DNA of 64,000 bases, taken from NCBI GenBank assembly GCA_018304425.1, contig JAGVWE010000003.1, positions 138,413-202,412 on the forward strand. Direction: 5' to 3'. Below, in pieces: positions 1 to 8,462 of this stretch. Each line of letters begins with the position of its first letter. The first letter of the stretch is position 1. The position numbers were made by a program, and so were the translations under genes. Source of the DNA: Candidatus Iainarchaeum sp. (GTDB lineage: Archaea; Iainarchaeota; Iainarchaeia; Iainarchaeales; UBA10219). The notes beneath the pieces were generated by a model that was not told the DNA's origin, did no database searches, and saw only the letters and a list, made by a program, of their open reading frames with translations.

Positions 1-660
1 GGCCCGGTAACCGCCCGAGAGCTTGCGGAAGTCATCGGACTTGAAGGAGTGGAAGCCTTCGGCGAACAAGGTGGAGTTCGAGAACACGCCGGCATCCAGG
101 TCCCTGATTCTTCCCACCAAATCGGTTTTCGCGTCCACGACCGTGCGGGGGATGCACTGGTCCTTCAAATCGCAGACCAGTTTTTCCACGCGCACCGGCA
201 CTTCCCGCACCAGTTGGCCGTCCTCGTCTACGACTTCGAGGAAGAGCTTTTTGGTTTCCACGGGCCTTGGGGCCGGCGGCTTTTCATCGCCGGGCGGCAC
301 GTAGTCCGGGCCCTCGACGGGTTTCTCAGCGCCCTTCTCGTGGCGGCACTCGACTTCCTCCGTCGTGGAGTCCAGGTAGAGCACCAGGGCCTTGGAGGCG
401 TTCTTGGCTTCCACACGGTAATAGTACTTGACGGGCATCTCCTTCTTGCACTCCGCGTCCAGCTCCTTTTTGACCGCGGAAACCGTGTCCTCGTCCCACA
501 AGGCGATGACTACTTCGGCGTCGGGAACCGAGTCAATGGCTTCCCGCACCACGGGAATGGCGCGCACCTTTTCCTCCAAGGAGGCCTTCCCGAAGTCCGG
601 CACGCAGCCAGCCAAAGCCACGAGGAAAGCCAGGGCAAGCAATAAAAGGGCTTTATTCAT
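1..660 (-). CDS. Secreted lipoprotein, partial (3' end outside window)
   Basis: The reading frame is open from an ATG at 660 to base 1, giving 220 visible residues with no stop. The N-terminus is a lipoprotein signal peptide: MNK, a Leu/Ala-rich core, then the lipobox LAGC with Cys at residue 19. The protein should therefore be exported and lipid-anchored on the outer face of the cell membrane. The mature part is acidic and Cys-containing with a Pro-rich linker around residues 120-137, followed by a segment resembling a beta-sandwich. I do not recognise a family. A TATA-like stretch at 689-696 (minus strand) lies about 30 nt before the ATG, so the transcript is probably leaderless. Confidence 0.75.
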   Translation of the reverse strand, partial: MNKALLLLALAFLVALAGCVPDFGKASLEEKVRAIPVVREAIDSVPDAEVVIALWDEDTVSAVKKELDAECKKEMPVKYYYRVEAKNASKALVLYLDSTTEEVECRHEKGAEKPVEGPDYVPPGDEKPPAPRPVETKKLFLEVVDEDGQLVREVPVRVEKLVCDLKDQCIPRTVVDAKTDLVGRIRDLDAGVFSNSTLFAEGFHSFKSDDFRKLSGGYRA

Positions 661-735
661 GGAATCCAAGTATATAATGCCTTTGGGGTTTAAATAGTTA
701 CGCCCCCCAGGCAGGCAAGAAAACGCATGGGCAAG

Positions 736-746
736 CCTTTAAAACC
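736..746 (+). promoter_or_regulatory. TATA element for histone-fold gene
   Basis: The sequence CTTTAAAACC fits the TATA form seen repeatedly in this window. It predicts a transcript start near 765 and a leader of about 45 nt containing the GAGGTG ribosome binding site of the gene at 810. It is one of the few promoters here that leaves a real 5' UTR. Confidence 0.5.
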
Positions 747-809
747 TTGACGTTTCACAATTGGTATAGCGTTTTTTGCGCTGCAAAACGGATTTTTCGA
801 GGTGGGTTT

Positions 810-1238
810 ATGGCGGAAGACAAGAAACAAGTGCCCGTGGATGACGACGACGAGGGTTCCGACGAGGAACTGCCCTTTCCCCGCGCGACCATCGTCAACA
901 TGCTGCGACAGCACCTGGACTCCGGCAAGCAAATCAAGGGCCAGGTCAAGCGCGAGATGAACATCTGGCTGGGCAGCATGGTGGAACGCATCGCCCACAA
1001 GATGAACGCGCACCCCTACACCTACGTGGACGGCAGCATGTTCCGCGAGTCGATAGAGCCCTACGAGGCCATCCAAGAAATCGAGAAAGAAAAAGAACGC
1101 ATCATCAAGCAGCTGGAATCCGTCAAAGCGGCCTGCGACGTGCTCATCAGCGAAGTCGACCGGAAATTCGTGTTGAGAAGCGGTTTCGCCACCGAGTACC
1201 AGAAGGAAAAGGAAGCGGCCGCAAAGGGGAAGAAGTAA
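810..1238 (+). CDS. Histone-fold protein with C-terminal coiled coil
   Basis: A 142-residue protein. The ATG at 810 is chosen because GAGGTG precedes it by about 7 nt and because an acidic start (MAEDKK, then DDDDEGSDEE) fits better than the upstream extension. Residues about 21-85 follow the archaeal histone pattern: LPFPRATI opens helix 1, IKGQVKREMNIWL fits the long helix 2, and YTYVDGSMFRESIEPY fits helix 3. Residues 85-125 (EIEKEKERIIKQLESVK) look like a coiled coil, and the tail is Lys-rich. A DNA-binding or architectural role is inferred. Classical archaeal histones are about 67 residues, so the acidic N-tail and the long helical extension are unusual. The alternative is a histone-fold protein with a non-chromatin role. 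Confidence 0.65.
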   Translation: MAEDKKQVPVDDDDEGSDEELPFPRATIVNMLRQHLDSGKQIKGQVKREMNIWLGSMVERIAHKMNAHPYTYVDGSMFRESIEPYEAIQEIEKEKERIIKQLESVKAACDVLISEVDRKFVLRSGFATEYQKEKEAAAKGKK

Positions 1239-1368
1239 AAACTTCCCTTTTCTTACCTATTTTTTAAGCCAGTCAATAGCTGCGCTTTGCAACCAGTTCG
1301 TAAAAGAAGATGTCCATGCAAAAGGCGCGTTGCCGCATGTAATGGTCAAACTCTTGCGCTGTTTGCCG

Positions 1369-1632
1369 TCAGGTTATCCTCAAGCCGGCAGCGTCATGCA
1401 GATTCCTGTGAAGCGAATCCAAGAACTGGCTCCGCAAGGCAGCGCGCCGCCAAGCTGAAATTTCGCCTCCCTGGTGGGCCAGAAAGTTCGCCTGGCGCTC
1501 CAATTCATACCAAGAGGAAGCAGGCCGGCCAAACACTTCCCGGATGCCCGCAGCCAGAGTGGCACGACGGGCTTTCCGTTCCCTGCGTACGGCCTTGAAC
1601 GAGGCCATTCGCTTCCTGAGGTTCAATCGCAT
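1369..1632 (-). CDS. Arg-rich orphan protein, possibly cut by an in-frame TGA
   Basis: An 87-residue, strongly basic protein starting MRLNLRKRMASFK. A TATA-like stretch (CCTTTTATTTTT on the minus strand, about 1651-1661) lies about 25 nt before the ATG, which supports a leaderless start. No family is recognised. After the TGA at 1369-1371 the same frame stays open for 31 codons to a second stop at 1273, and that stretch reads like protein (for example EFDHYMRQRAFCMDIFFYEL). The intact gene may have spanned 1273-1632, with the TGA replacing a Trp codon. It is one of several Arg-rich single-gene orphans in this window. Confidence 0.45.
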   Translation of the reverse strand: MRLNLRKRMASFKAVRRERKARRATLAAGIREVFGRPASSWYELERQANFLAHQGGEISAWRRAALRSQFLDSLHRNLHDAAGLRIT

Positions 1633-1671
1633 GCATTACAATTGGGGCCCGAAAAATAAAAGGTTATATGT

Positions 1672-1929
1672 TCAGCCCCCGAAAACAATCCGCTCGATGT
1701 CGGCCTTCCGATGGACATTCAGCGAAACCTGCAGGCCGTAGTGGGCGGGTTTCGGCACGATTAAGCCCTCCTTAACGAGCTTGTCGAGTTCCTCCTCAAC
1801 GTCCTTTCGCTGGTCCTTTGGCAAGCCATGCGCAATCAGTTCATAGTCCAAGTGCTTGCCGCCCCATAGGTTCTTTCTAACCATTTTGTTGAGAATCCAC
1901 CAGCGAAGCTTCGAAGAAGGAAGTTTCAT
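1672..1929 (-). CDS. Small conserved archaeal winged-helix-like protein
   Basis: 85 residues, starting MKLPSSKLRWWILNKMVRK. The middle (KDQRKDVEEELDKLVKEGLI) looks like the recognition part of a winged-helix domain, and the end contains KPAHYGLQVSLN, which resembles small archaeal proteins I have seen without an assigned function. On the minus strand a TATA box (TTTAAATATTTAAC, around 1950-1962) lies about 27 nt upstream, so the mRNA should be leaderless. It is divergent from the winged-helix gene at 2023. A regulatory role is inferred only. Confidence 0.6.
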   Translation of the reverse strand: MKLPSSKLRWWILNKMVRKNLWGGKHLDYELIAHGLPKDQRKDVEEELDKLVKEGLIVPKPAHYGLQVSLNVHRKADIERIVFGG

Positions 1930-1981
1930 TTATTGATACATAAAGCGTTAAATATTTAAACTTTGCCAACATACAGCTAAT

Positions 1982-2006
1982 TAGACAAACCGCAGGCGTT
2001 TGTCTA
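1982..2006. promoter_or_regulatory. Perfect inverted repeat, candidate operator
   Basis: The arms TAGACAAAC (1982-1990) and GTTTGTCTA (1998-2006) are perfect 9-bp complements separated by 7 bp. The element lies 17 bp before the start codon of the winged-helix gene at 2023, downstream of a possible TATA at 1975-1983. Its size and position fit a dimeric regulator site, most simply autoregulation by that gene. Confidence 0.5.
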
Positions 2007-2022
2007 CTTAAAGGTCGTTCGC

Positions 2023-2367
2023 ATGAAACAAATTCCCAATTCCCTGTTCGTCGAGTTCCTCGGAGATTACCCCCTTATTCGGGTGCTGGACTTCCTGATT
2101 GAGAATCGCATCTTCGACTACTCTAAGAAGGACATCTGCAAGTATGCTGACGTCTCTTGGAACACGCTGGAAGACTTCTGGGACGGCCTGGAAAAAAACG
2201 GCCTGGTGACCCACACCCGCAAGGTCGGCAAGGCCAACATGTACAAGCTAAACACGGCCAACCCCATGGCAAACCAACTCATCGAATTGGACAAAGCACT
2301 GATGAAGCAAGCCATGGATAAACTAGACGAGCACGAGAAAGTCAAGATTGTGGCGCGCAGCCACTGA
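2023..2367 (+). CDS. Winged helix-turn-helix transcriptional regulator
   Basis: 114 residues. Residues about 13-75 form a typical winged helix: LIRVLDFLIENRIFDYSKKD, then ICKYADVSWNTLEDFWDGL as the helix-turn-helix, then GLVTHTRKVGKANMYKL as the wing. The C-terminus is an amphipathic helix rich in Lys, Asp and Glu that probably dimerises. It is followed 6 nt later by a 39-codon ORF and preceded by a perfect inverted repeat, which suggests autoregulation. The ligand is unknown. Confidence 0.75.
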   Translation: MKQIPNSLFVEFLGDYPLIRVLDFLIENRIFDYSKKDICKYADVSWNTLEDFWDGLEKNGLVTHTRKVGKANMYKLNTANPMANQLIELDKALMKQAMDKLDEHEKVKIVARSH

Positions 2368-2373
2368 TTGGAT

Positions 2374-2493
2374 ATGAAACGAACGGAAGAAGACGAAGCG
2401 TGGGAACTCTTTGCCTGCCTATCCATGCGGCGCGCATGGGGCAAAACGGACCAGATTTGGGATAAAATCGCGGCAGAAGACTTAGCCAAGTAA
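2374..2493 (+). CDS. 39-residue ORF coupled to the winged-helix gene
   Basis: It starts 6 nt after the stop of the regulator at 2023-2367 and reads MKRTEEDEAWELFACLSMRR and on to IAAEDLAK. It is acidic and Trp-rich. Its 3' end overlaps the end of the convergent kinase gene by 12 nt. The tight spacing suggests co-translation with the regulator, possibly as a small partner protein. I recognise no family, and the short length keeps this tentative. Confidence 0.4.
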   Translation: MKRTEEDEAWELFACLSMRRAWGKTDQIWDKIAAEDLAK

Positions 2494-3045
2494 TTCCTCT
2501 ATTTTCCGCGCCACCATGCTCTCCGTGTTCCGGAACAGGAACGCCTCCACGGTGGAACCGTTGTGGCACTTGCGCACGTAGCTGGCTTTCTCGAAGTCGA
2601 GGATGCAGACCGTGTGGTCGGGGCGCACCAGGATGTTCCGCCCGCGCCCGGCGAGCTGACCATGGTCCACGCCGATTTTGTCGAGCTTTTGCGCCTGCTC
2701 CTGCAGGGAGGCGATGACTTTCTGCAGCAGGGCCTTGTCCGGCTTGCCTTCGAGGAACTTGTCGAAGGTCTGGCCCTCGACGAACTCCAGCAGCAGGCAG
2801 CGTTCCTCCTTGTCGAAGCCGATGAGCTTGGGGCCGATGCCGGCGCGGTTGGCCAGGGAGAGGCAGGCCGCCTCCTGTTCGACCATGAAGCGCCGCGTGG
2901 ACTTGTCCCGCTCGGCCTTGAGGGCAAAGGCCTTGCCCGCCTTGTCGTGGACGAGGTAGACCTGGCTGGAGTAACCCTTGGCCAGGGGCTTGCCCAGCAT
3001 AAGGTGACGGGCGGCGCAGAAGGCCTGGACGCGTTCCGAGTGCAT
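2482..3045 (-). CDS. Archaeal Ser/Thr protein kinase-like protein (COG2112 type)
   Basis: 187 residues with a compact RIO-like kinase fold. A Gly-loop variant GYSSQVYLV is at 24-32, the beta-3 Lys is K43 in FALKAER, the catalytic loop is DHGQL at 127-131 with the Mg-binding Asn at 137 (NILV), and LDFEKAS at 149-155 replaces the usual DFG. These variants match the archaeal predicted-kinase family COG2112. It should use ATP to phosphorylate an unknown target in the cytosol. A TATA-like GACTTAAAG on the minus strand (3067-3077), inside the end of the upstream gene, lies about 25 nt before the ATG, so it probably has its own promoter. Confidence 0.8.
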   Translation of the reverse strand: MHSERVQAFCAARHLMLGKPLAKGYSSQVYLVHDKAGKAFALKAERDKSTRRFMVEQEAACLSLANRAGIGPKLIGFDKEERCLLLEFVEGQTFDKFLEGKPDKALLQKVIASLQEQAQKLDKIGVDHGQLAGRGRNILVRPDHTVCILDFEKASYVRKCHNGSTVEAFLFRNTESMVARKIEELLG

Positions 3046-3069
3046 GCAGGGAATGAGGCGGAAAGGGCT

Positions 3070-4059
3070 TTAAGTCCCTTCCTTCAAGTAGGGCTCCAGC
3101 AGGCGTGCCCAAGCCATCGAAAGTTTATAGTATTCGTCCGGGCAACTCTCCGCACGCTCCGCAGGCAAAACCTCGTCATCTATCAGATTGGCGAAGCCCT
3201 CGGGGTTTCTGCCATACACCCAGCAGGCGATGTTGTAAAACCGCTGCTGGCCCAGGGCGTGCTCGTCCCAGAACGCCAGTTCCCCGGGCTCTTCAAGGGA
3301 AGACCACAGCATGAAGGCGGCGGCCGCATTCAAGGCAATGCCTGGCCCCGCTTCATCCCCTCTTTCAATCAGCAAAAAAGTCGCCAATTGGTCCACGCTG
3401 TCCTCTTCGCGTCCGGTGGCCGGCAAATCCAGCAAGTGGATGAGGGCATGGCCGGCTTCGTGATAGAATATAAACTCCGTGGCAAACAAAGTGGACTTCG
3501 TGGGGTCCTCTTCTTCGGCCGTGTTCTCGGCAAACAACGCTTGCAACTCGGAGACCAATTCATAGCATAAAACAAGGGTGGTTTCTTCCGGCAAATAAAA
3601 GGCGTTGGCTTCCCCGCAGTCCTGGAAAACCACCGGAACATCCCGGGGCAACGCCACAAAAGCATTCAAGCCGTCAACGATGCCCTCGAAATGCCTGGAC
3701 TCCTTCAAGTAAACCATCCACTCGTTGGCCGTGGGGTCGCTGGATTCCGCGTACCCTAGCTTGAAGTCGCCTTGGTCTTCAAACCGGGGAGGCTCCACGG
3801 CGGGGGTTTCAAGGGGCTTGGTTTCAACGGGTTCGACCGGAGTGGGCGGCGGGTTTGGAGTGGCTGGAACTCGAATCATTTTTCCCGCGGAATCGGGCCC
3901 GGCAACGGGTTCAGCAGCCTGGTCAAGGGCGTCCGCGGTTTTTTCCAGGGCCTGGGAGGCCTTCTGGAGGCCCTGGGCCGTGCAGCCGGCCAGCAAAATA
4001 AGCACGACCAAAAACAAGCCACCCCCTGGCAGGGGCATCCGCCTGAAAGACAAGAACAT
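3070..4059 (-). CDS. Lipoprotein with DUF4344-type putative metallopeptidase domain
   Basis: 329 residues. A lipoprotein signal ends at LAGC (Cys25), followed by a Pro-rich linker to about residue 90. The folded part carries FYHEAGHALI, an HExxH zinc motif, followed by LDLPATGREEDSVDQLA, which matches the DUF4344 putative metallopeptidase family. Two or more Cys residues (CYEL, NIACWV, ESCPDE) may form disulfides outside the cell. A TATA box (CTTATATAG on the minus strand, 4082-4090) about 25 nt upstream fixes the start at 4059. It is probably an extracytoplasmic zinc peptidase; the substrate is unknown. Confidence 0.75.
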   Translation of the reverse strand: MFLSFRRMPLPGGGLFLVVLILLAGCTAQGLQKASQALEKTADALDQAAEPVAGPDSAGKMIRVPATPNPPPTPVEPVETKPLETPAVEPPRFEDQGDFKLGYAESSDPTANEWMVYLKESRHFEGIVDGLNAFVALPRDVPVVFQDCGEANAFYLPEETTLVLCYELVSELQALFAENTAEEEDPTKSTLFATEFIFYHEAGHALIHLLDLPATGREEDSVDQLATFLLIERGDEAGPGIALNAAAAFMLWSSLEEPGELAFWDEHALGQQRFYNIACWVYGRNPEGFANLIDDEVLPAERAESCPDEYYKLSMAWARLLEPYLKEGT

Positions 4060-4133
4060 CCAAGAAGTAAGGCAATTGGGCTATATAAGCCTGTCTGGCC
4101 CCATTAACACGCATATCCATCAAAAAACGCGTT

Positions 4134-4143
4134 AGCTTTAAAA
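4134..4143 (+). promoter_or_regulatory. TATA element for the thermosome gene
   Basis: GCTTTAAAAACC is a strong TATA match. It predicts a start near 4165 and a leader of about 55 nt that contains the GGAGGT site at 4210-4215. Confidence 0.5.
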
Positions 4144-4222
4144 ACCTTCATATCCATCAATAATTTACGATTCCAATTAACCCTGATTAGGGCATTTTTG
4201 CCACTGAATGGAGGTCGATTTC

Positions 4223-5878
4223 ATGGCGGAAGCAGGACAACAACCAGTCATTTTCCTCTCTGAGGGAACCAAGCGCACCCGGGGAAGGGACGCGCAGCGC
4301 ATCAACATCATGGTCGCCAAGGCGGTGGCCAACGCGGTCCGGTCAACATTAGGGCCGAAAGGCATGGACAAAATGATTGTCGACGAGTTGGGGGACATCA
4401 CGATTTCCAACGACGGCGCCACCATCTTGAAGGAGATGAGCATCGACCACCCCGCGGGGAAGATGATGGTCGAAGTCGCCAAGACCCAGGATGACGAGGT
4501 CGGCGACGGCACCACGACCGCAGTAGTCTTCGGCGGCACGCTCCTGAGCAAGGCCGAAAGCCTGCTCGACGACGAGATTCATCCCTCCATCATCGTGAAG
4601 GGCTACCGGCTCGCGGCCGAGAAGGCCCGGGAGTTTTACACGCAAATCGCGGACGTAATCAAGTTCGATGACGTCAAAACGCTGAAGGAAATCGCCATCA
4701 CTTCGATGACCGGCAAGGCCTCCGAGGGCGCGGAAGAACTCGCGAACCTGGTCGTGCAGGCCGTGCGGCAGGTCGCCGAAAAGGAAGGCGACAAGATGGT
4801 CATCGACCGGGACAACATCAAGCTCGAAAAGAAGGTCGGCGCCAGCCTGCACGAGAGCCAACTGGTCAAGGGCATCATCGTGGACAAGGAAATCGTGCAC
4901 TCGGGCATGCCCAAGAAAGTCCAGAACGCGAAAATCGCGTTGGTGGACTCCGCGCTCGAAATCAAGAGCACGGAAGTCGACGCCAAGATACAGATTTCGG
5001 ACCCCGACCAGTTGCAGGCGTTCCTCGACCAAGAGGAGAAGATGCTGAAGAACATGGTCGACAAGATTGTGGCTTCCGGAGCCAACGTCGTGTTCTGCCA
5101 GAAAGGCATTGACGACATGGCCCAGCACTTCCTCGCGAAAGCCGGCATCTCGGCCATCCGCAGGGTGAAGGCCAGCGACATGACGGCCTTGGCCAAGGCC
5201 ACGGACGCCAAGGTCGCCACCCGGCTCAGCGACCTGGGCAAGGACGACCTAGGCTACGCGCAAAGCGTCACCGCCAAGAAAGTCGCGGGCGATGACATGG
5301 TCTTTGTCGAGGGCTGCAAGAACCCGAAAGCCGTTTCCCTGCTGGTCAGGGGCGGTAGCGAGCACGTCGTAGACGAAGCCGAAAGGGCCGTGAACGACGC
5401 CATCGGGGCAACGATGTCCGCCATCAAGACCGAGAGGGTGCTGGCCGGCGGCGGTTCCTCGGACGTCGAGGTCGCGAACAAGCTCCGCGACTACGCCAAG
5501 ACGGTTGGAGGCAGGGAACAGCTGGCCATCGAGGCCTTTGCCGACACCCTGGAAATCATCCCCCGCACCCTGGCCGAAACCGCGGGCATGGACCCGTTGG
5601 ACACCATTGTCGCGTTGCGCAGCAGGCACTCGACCAAGGAAGGCAAGTACATTGGAGTGGACGTCTACAAGGGCAAGCTCTCGAACATGAAGGACTTGCA
5701 CGTCATCGAGCCCCTGGCCTTGAAGACGCAGGCCATTTCCTCGGCCAGTGAGGTCGCGGAAATGCTGTTGCGCATCGACGACATCATCGCCGGCAGCAGC
5801 AAGGGCCCACCCGGCGGAATGCCCGGCGGCCACGGCCACGGCGGCATGCCCGGCATGGGCGACATGGGCGAGATGTAA
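4223..5878 (+). CDS. Thermosome subunit (group II chaperonin)
   Basis: 551 residues, full length for the family. The start MAEAGQQ at 4223 is chosen because GGAGGT lies 7 nt upstream; the in-frame ATG at 4208 overlaps that site. Landmarks are [12 protein letters not shown], the nucleotide-binding GDGTTTAVV near residue 95, and the methionine/glycine-rich GGMPGG tail typical of archaeal chaperonins. It forms a double-ring ATP-driven folding chamber in the cytosol. Only one subunit gene is seen in the window. The intergenic region downstream is pyrimidine-rich (about 5890-5915) and may terminate transcription. Confidence 0.97.
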   Translation: MAEAGQQPVIFLSEGTKRTRGRDAQRINIMVAKAVANAVRSTLGPKGMDKMIVDELGDITISNDGATILKEMSIDHPAGKMMVEVAKTQDDEVGDGTTTAVVFGGTLLSKAESLLDDEIHPSIIVKGYRLAAEKAREFYTQIADVIKFDDVKTLKEIAITSMTGKASEGAEELANLVVQAVRQVAEKEGDKMVIDRDNIKLEKKVGASLHESQLVKGIIVDKEIVHSGMPKKVQNAKIALVDSALEIKSTEVDAKIQISDPDQLQAFLDQEEKMLKNMVDKIVASGANVVFCQKGIDDMAQHFLAKAGISAIRRVKASDMTALAKATDAKVATRLSDLGKDDLGYAQSVTAKKVAGDDMVFVEGCKNPKAVSLLVRGGSEHVVDEAERAVNDAIGATMSAIKTERVLAGGGSSDVEVANKLRDYAKTVGGREQLAIEAFADTLEIIPRTLAETAGMDPLDTIVALRSRHSTKEGKYIGVDVYKGKLSNMKDLHVIEPLALKTQAISSASEVAEMLLRIDDIIAGSSKGPPGGMPGGHGHGGMPGMGDMGEM

Positions 5879-5919
5879 CCCGCCCACCCCCCTATTTCTT
5901 TTTTTCTTTTATTTCCCGG

Positions 5920-7188
5920 TCACTCGTACCGGAGCGCGTCCACGGGATGCAAGCTCGCAGCCTGCCGGGCCGGCACCGCGCCGGCAACCACGCCGACCAC
6001 GGTGGAAAAAGCGATGGCGGCCAGCACCAGCAAGGGATTAACGACCGTGGTAATGCCTCCGCTGCTCCCCGGTCCCGGCAGGAGGCCCACGCCCAGCAAC
6101 GGCAGGGACAAGGCGATGAGGCTGCCGAGGACCGCGCCAATCACGCCGCCCACGAAACCGAACAACGCGGTCTCGATGAGGAACAACCGCAGGATTTCCT
6201 CGTTGCTGGAACCAAGTGCCTTCAGGATGCCGATTTCCTTGGTCTTCTCCAGCACCGAAGTGAACATGCTGTTCGCAATGCCAATCGAACCCACGACCAA
6301 TGAAACCGCGGCGATGGCCAGCAAGAACAAGACCAGGGTGCCGGTGACATCCGTTACCCGTTGCCGGATGGCCTCCGTGGAACTCACCGTGAAGTCCTTG
6401 TCGCGTTCCGTGACATGACGCGAAACCATGAGGCGCTGCTCAACGGCCTTCGCAGCCTCGGCCGAGTCGCTTCCCGCCACGAGCTTGACCTGGATGCCCG
6501 TGAACTCGTCTTCCGCAATGCCTTCCAGGAGGGCCTGGGCGGTCTCGTTCACCATGAAGGCCATCGAGTCATCCGAGCCGTTCAAGGACTCGCGGAGGAT
6601 GCCGACCACGCGGAAGGACCGCTTGTTCAGCACCAACAGGTTGCCGACCGCGAGCTTCTTCTTGAAGACCTCGTTGGCAATCCGCCACCCCACCACGACG
6701 CCATCCCGGTCGGCGGGCGTGAGATAGCGGCCCGAAGCCACTTCCGTGGTGTTGATGAGGCGCCAGGTCACCGGGTTGATGCCTTGCACGGACACCGTGG
6801 ATTCCTCGGCCAGGAACGACGCGGTCGCATTGCCCCGCACCACTTCATTGATGAACGCGACCTGGGGAATGGCTTTGAGGGCCAGCACGTCGCGGTCCGT
6901 GAGCGGCTCACTGGACGAAGCCGCAACCCCTCCGCCCCCGGGGATGCCGCCGCCGCGGAACTCGCCGAAGGTGCGGCTGGCCCGCGAAAAGCCGGGGCTG
7001 ACGTTGATGATGTCGGCTCCCAGGCCGCTCAGGCGCTGGTTGACGCTGGCCTGGGCTCCCTCCCCAATGGAGATGATGGCCACCACGGCAGCAACCCCAA
7101 TGATGATGCCGAGGAGGGTGAGCCACGAACGCAGCCTCCGGTGGAGGAGACTGTTCACAGCCAGGTTCACGGAGTCTTGGAACTTCAT
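5920..7188 (-). CDS. MacB/FtsX-type ABC transporter permease
   Basis: 422 residues. An N-terminal TM helix (LLGIIIGVAAVVAIISIG) is followed by the periplasmic-type MacB domain (about 45-250), and the C-terminus has the FtsX domain with three further TM helices and the closing PARQAASLHPVDALRYE. This is the exporter class that works by mechanotransmission rather than ordinary transport. It is the third gene of an operon with the ATPase (8463-9134) and the CARDB-like protein (7193-8442), with a 4-nt gap upstream. It probably extracts or exports lipoproteins or hydrophobic compounds; the substrate is unknown. Confidence 0.92.
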   Translation of the reverse strand: MKFQDSVNLAVNSLLHRRLRSWLTLLGIIIGVAAVVAIISIGEGAQASVNQRLSGLGADIINVSPGFSRASRTFGEFRGGGIPGGGGVAASSSEPLTDRDVLALKAIPQVAFINEVVRGNATASFLAEESTVSVQGINPVTWRLINTTEVASGRYLTPADRDGVVVGWRIANEVFKKKLAVGNLLVLNKRSFRVVGILRESLNGSDDSMAFMVNETAQALLEGIAEDEFTGIQVKLVAGSDSAEAAKAVEQRLMVSRHVTERDKDFTVSSTEAIRQRVTDVTGTLVLFLLAIAAVSLVVGSIGIANSMFTSVLEKTKEIGILKALGSSNEEILRLFLIETALFGFVGGVIGAVLGSLIALSLPLLGVGLLPGPGSSGGITTVVNPLLVLAAIAFSTVVGVVAGAVPARQAASLHPVDALRYE

Positions 7189-7192
7189 GCCC

Positions 7193-8442
7193 TCACTTGC
7201 CTGCTCTCTTGCGCTTTTTCAGGTAGAGGTAGTAGGCACCGCCCACCCCGACGAGTACGACCAGTGCAGGCAGCCAGGGAAAGCCGCCCTGCCTGGCCTG
7301 GCCCATGGCCTGCCCGCCTTCCGTGGAGGGCTGCCACAGGCTCTGGGGCAGGAAGTGCACGGTTTTCTTGACGGTCTGCCGTTCCCCCGTGGTATCGGTG
7401 TAGGTTATCTCGACCTGGAGGTCGGCAAACTTGGATTCCCCTGCCGGAGGCAAGGCATTGGTTTGCAGGAAGCCGCCCTGCCGGGCCTGCCTACGCGCTT
7501 CCGCTGTCCCACTGGTCGGCTCGATGCGAAAAGAGGCAATCGTGAAGTCGCCGCGGTTGAGGTTGCCGAGCACGGCCGTGTCAAAGCCCTGCGTCGAAAA
7601 ATGGGCCTGCTCGGGGATGCGCACCACGATGCCTTCCGCGTTGTTGGAGCCGATGTTCGCAATCGACAGGGAGACCTGGTTGTTGCCGGTTTCCTGGAGG
7701 CTCACGTCGAAGTCCGTCGTTCCCCCGACCACGAACCCGATTTTGGAAGTAAGCGTGTTGGTGGAAGCCGATTCGTCATTGTACGTGATGTTCGTGTCGA
7801 AGGCGTTCACGCCCGGCGTGATGTTGGGGTCAACGGCCACCAGGAACGTGACCTCGGCCTGCTTGCCTGCTCCCAGGGAGGCGACAGGTTGATGTTGGAC
7901 AAGACGTTGTTGCTGGTGTTGGACAAGGTGAACTTCACGTCCACCTTCCGACCCGGCAGCAAAACCACGGGCTCGACCTTCAATTCCAGGTTTTTCCGCG
8001 CCTTGTTGACGGGGATGGTGATGGTCTTGATGTCTTCCACTACTTCCTTTTCCACGTTTTCCGCGACGACGTTCATGCTCTTGTAGTTGATGCGGATGTT
8101 CAGGCTGTAAACGCCGGGCAAGGCGTCTTCCCTGATGCGGAACTTGAACAGGACGGTCTGCGTGATGTTGGGCCGGATGTTGTCCAGGCTGCTTTCCACG
8201 TCCAGGCCCTCGAACTCGGCCGGCAGCACCAGCTCGGCCTTGAGGTCCTTGGCCATGTTGACCATACCCTTGTTGTGGAGTTGCACGGACAAGCTGACCG
8301 TGTCCCCCACGTACACCTCGACCGGCAGGATGGAATAGTCGTCCTGGATGTTGATGACTTTGGCCGCCTCGATGTAGGCCGCATGGGCCGGCAGCGCCAG
8401 CCACGCCAGGGCCAATAAACCGATTACTGTTTTCATCTGCAT
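7193..8442 (-). pseudogene. Secreted CARDB/S-layer-like (COG1361-type) partner of ABC exporter, frameshifted
   Basis: The start at 8442 (MQMKTVIG) has GGAGG 7 nt upstream. A Sec signal ends near PAHAAY, followed by repeated beta-sandwich segments typical of CARDB/COG1361 proteins (for example GDTVSLSVQLHNKG and PGRKVDVKFTLSNTSNN) and a C-terminal TM helix with the basic stop KKRKRAGK. The frame breaks near 7875-7884: the first frame reads NNVLSNINLS and continuation requires moving to the frame reading SLGAGKQAEVTFLVAVDPN. One missing base explains this. Both halves read as good protein, so either a recent mutation or a sequencing/assembly error is likely. In archaea this family commonly sits between the ATPase and MacB permease genes, as here. 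Confidence 0.8.
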
Positions 8443-8462
8443 GTCCGTTCCTCCTTTGAGCG

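Noticed and set aside
4349..5128. Long open frame antisense to the thermosome gene
   Set aside because: GC-rich codon bias leaves the antisense frame open; no start signal and no protein-like pattern compared with the thermosome itself.
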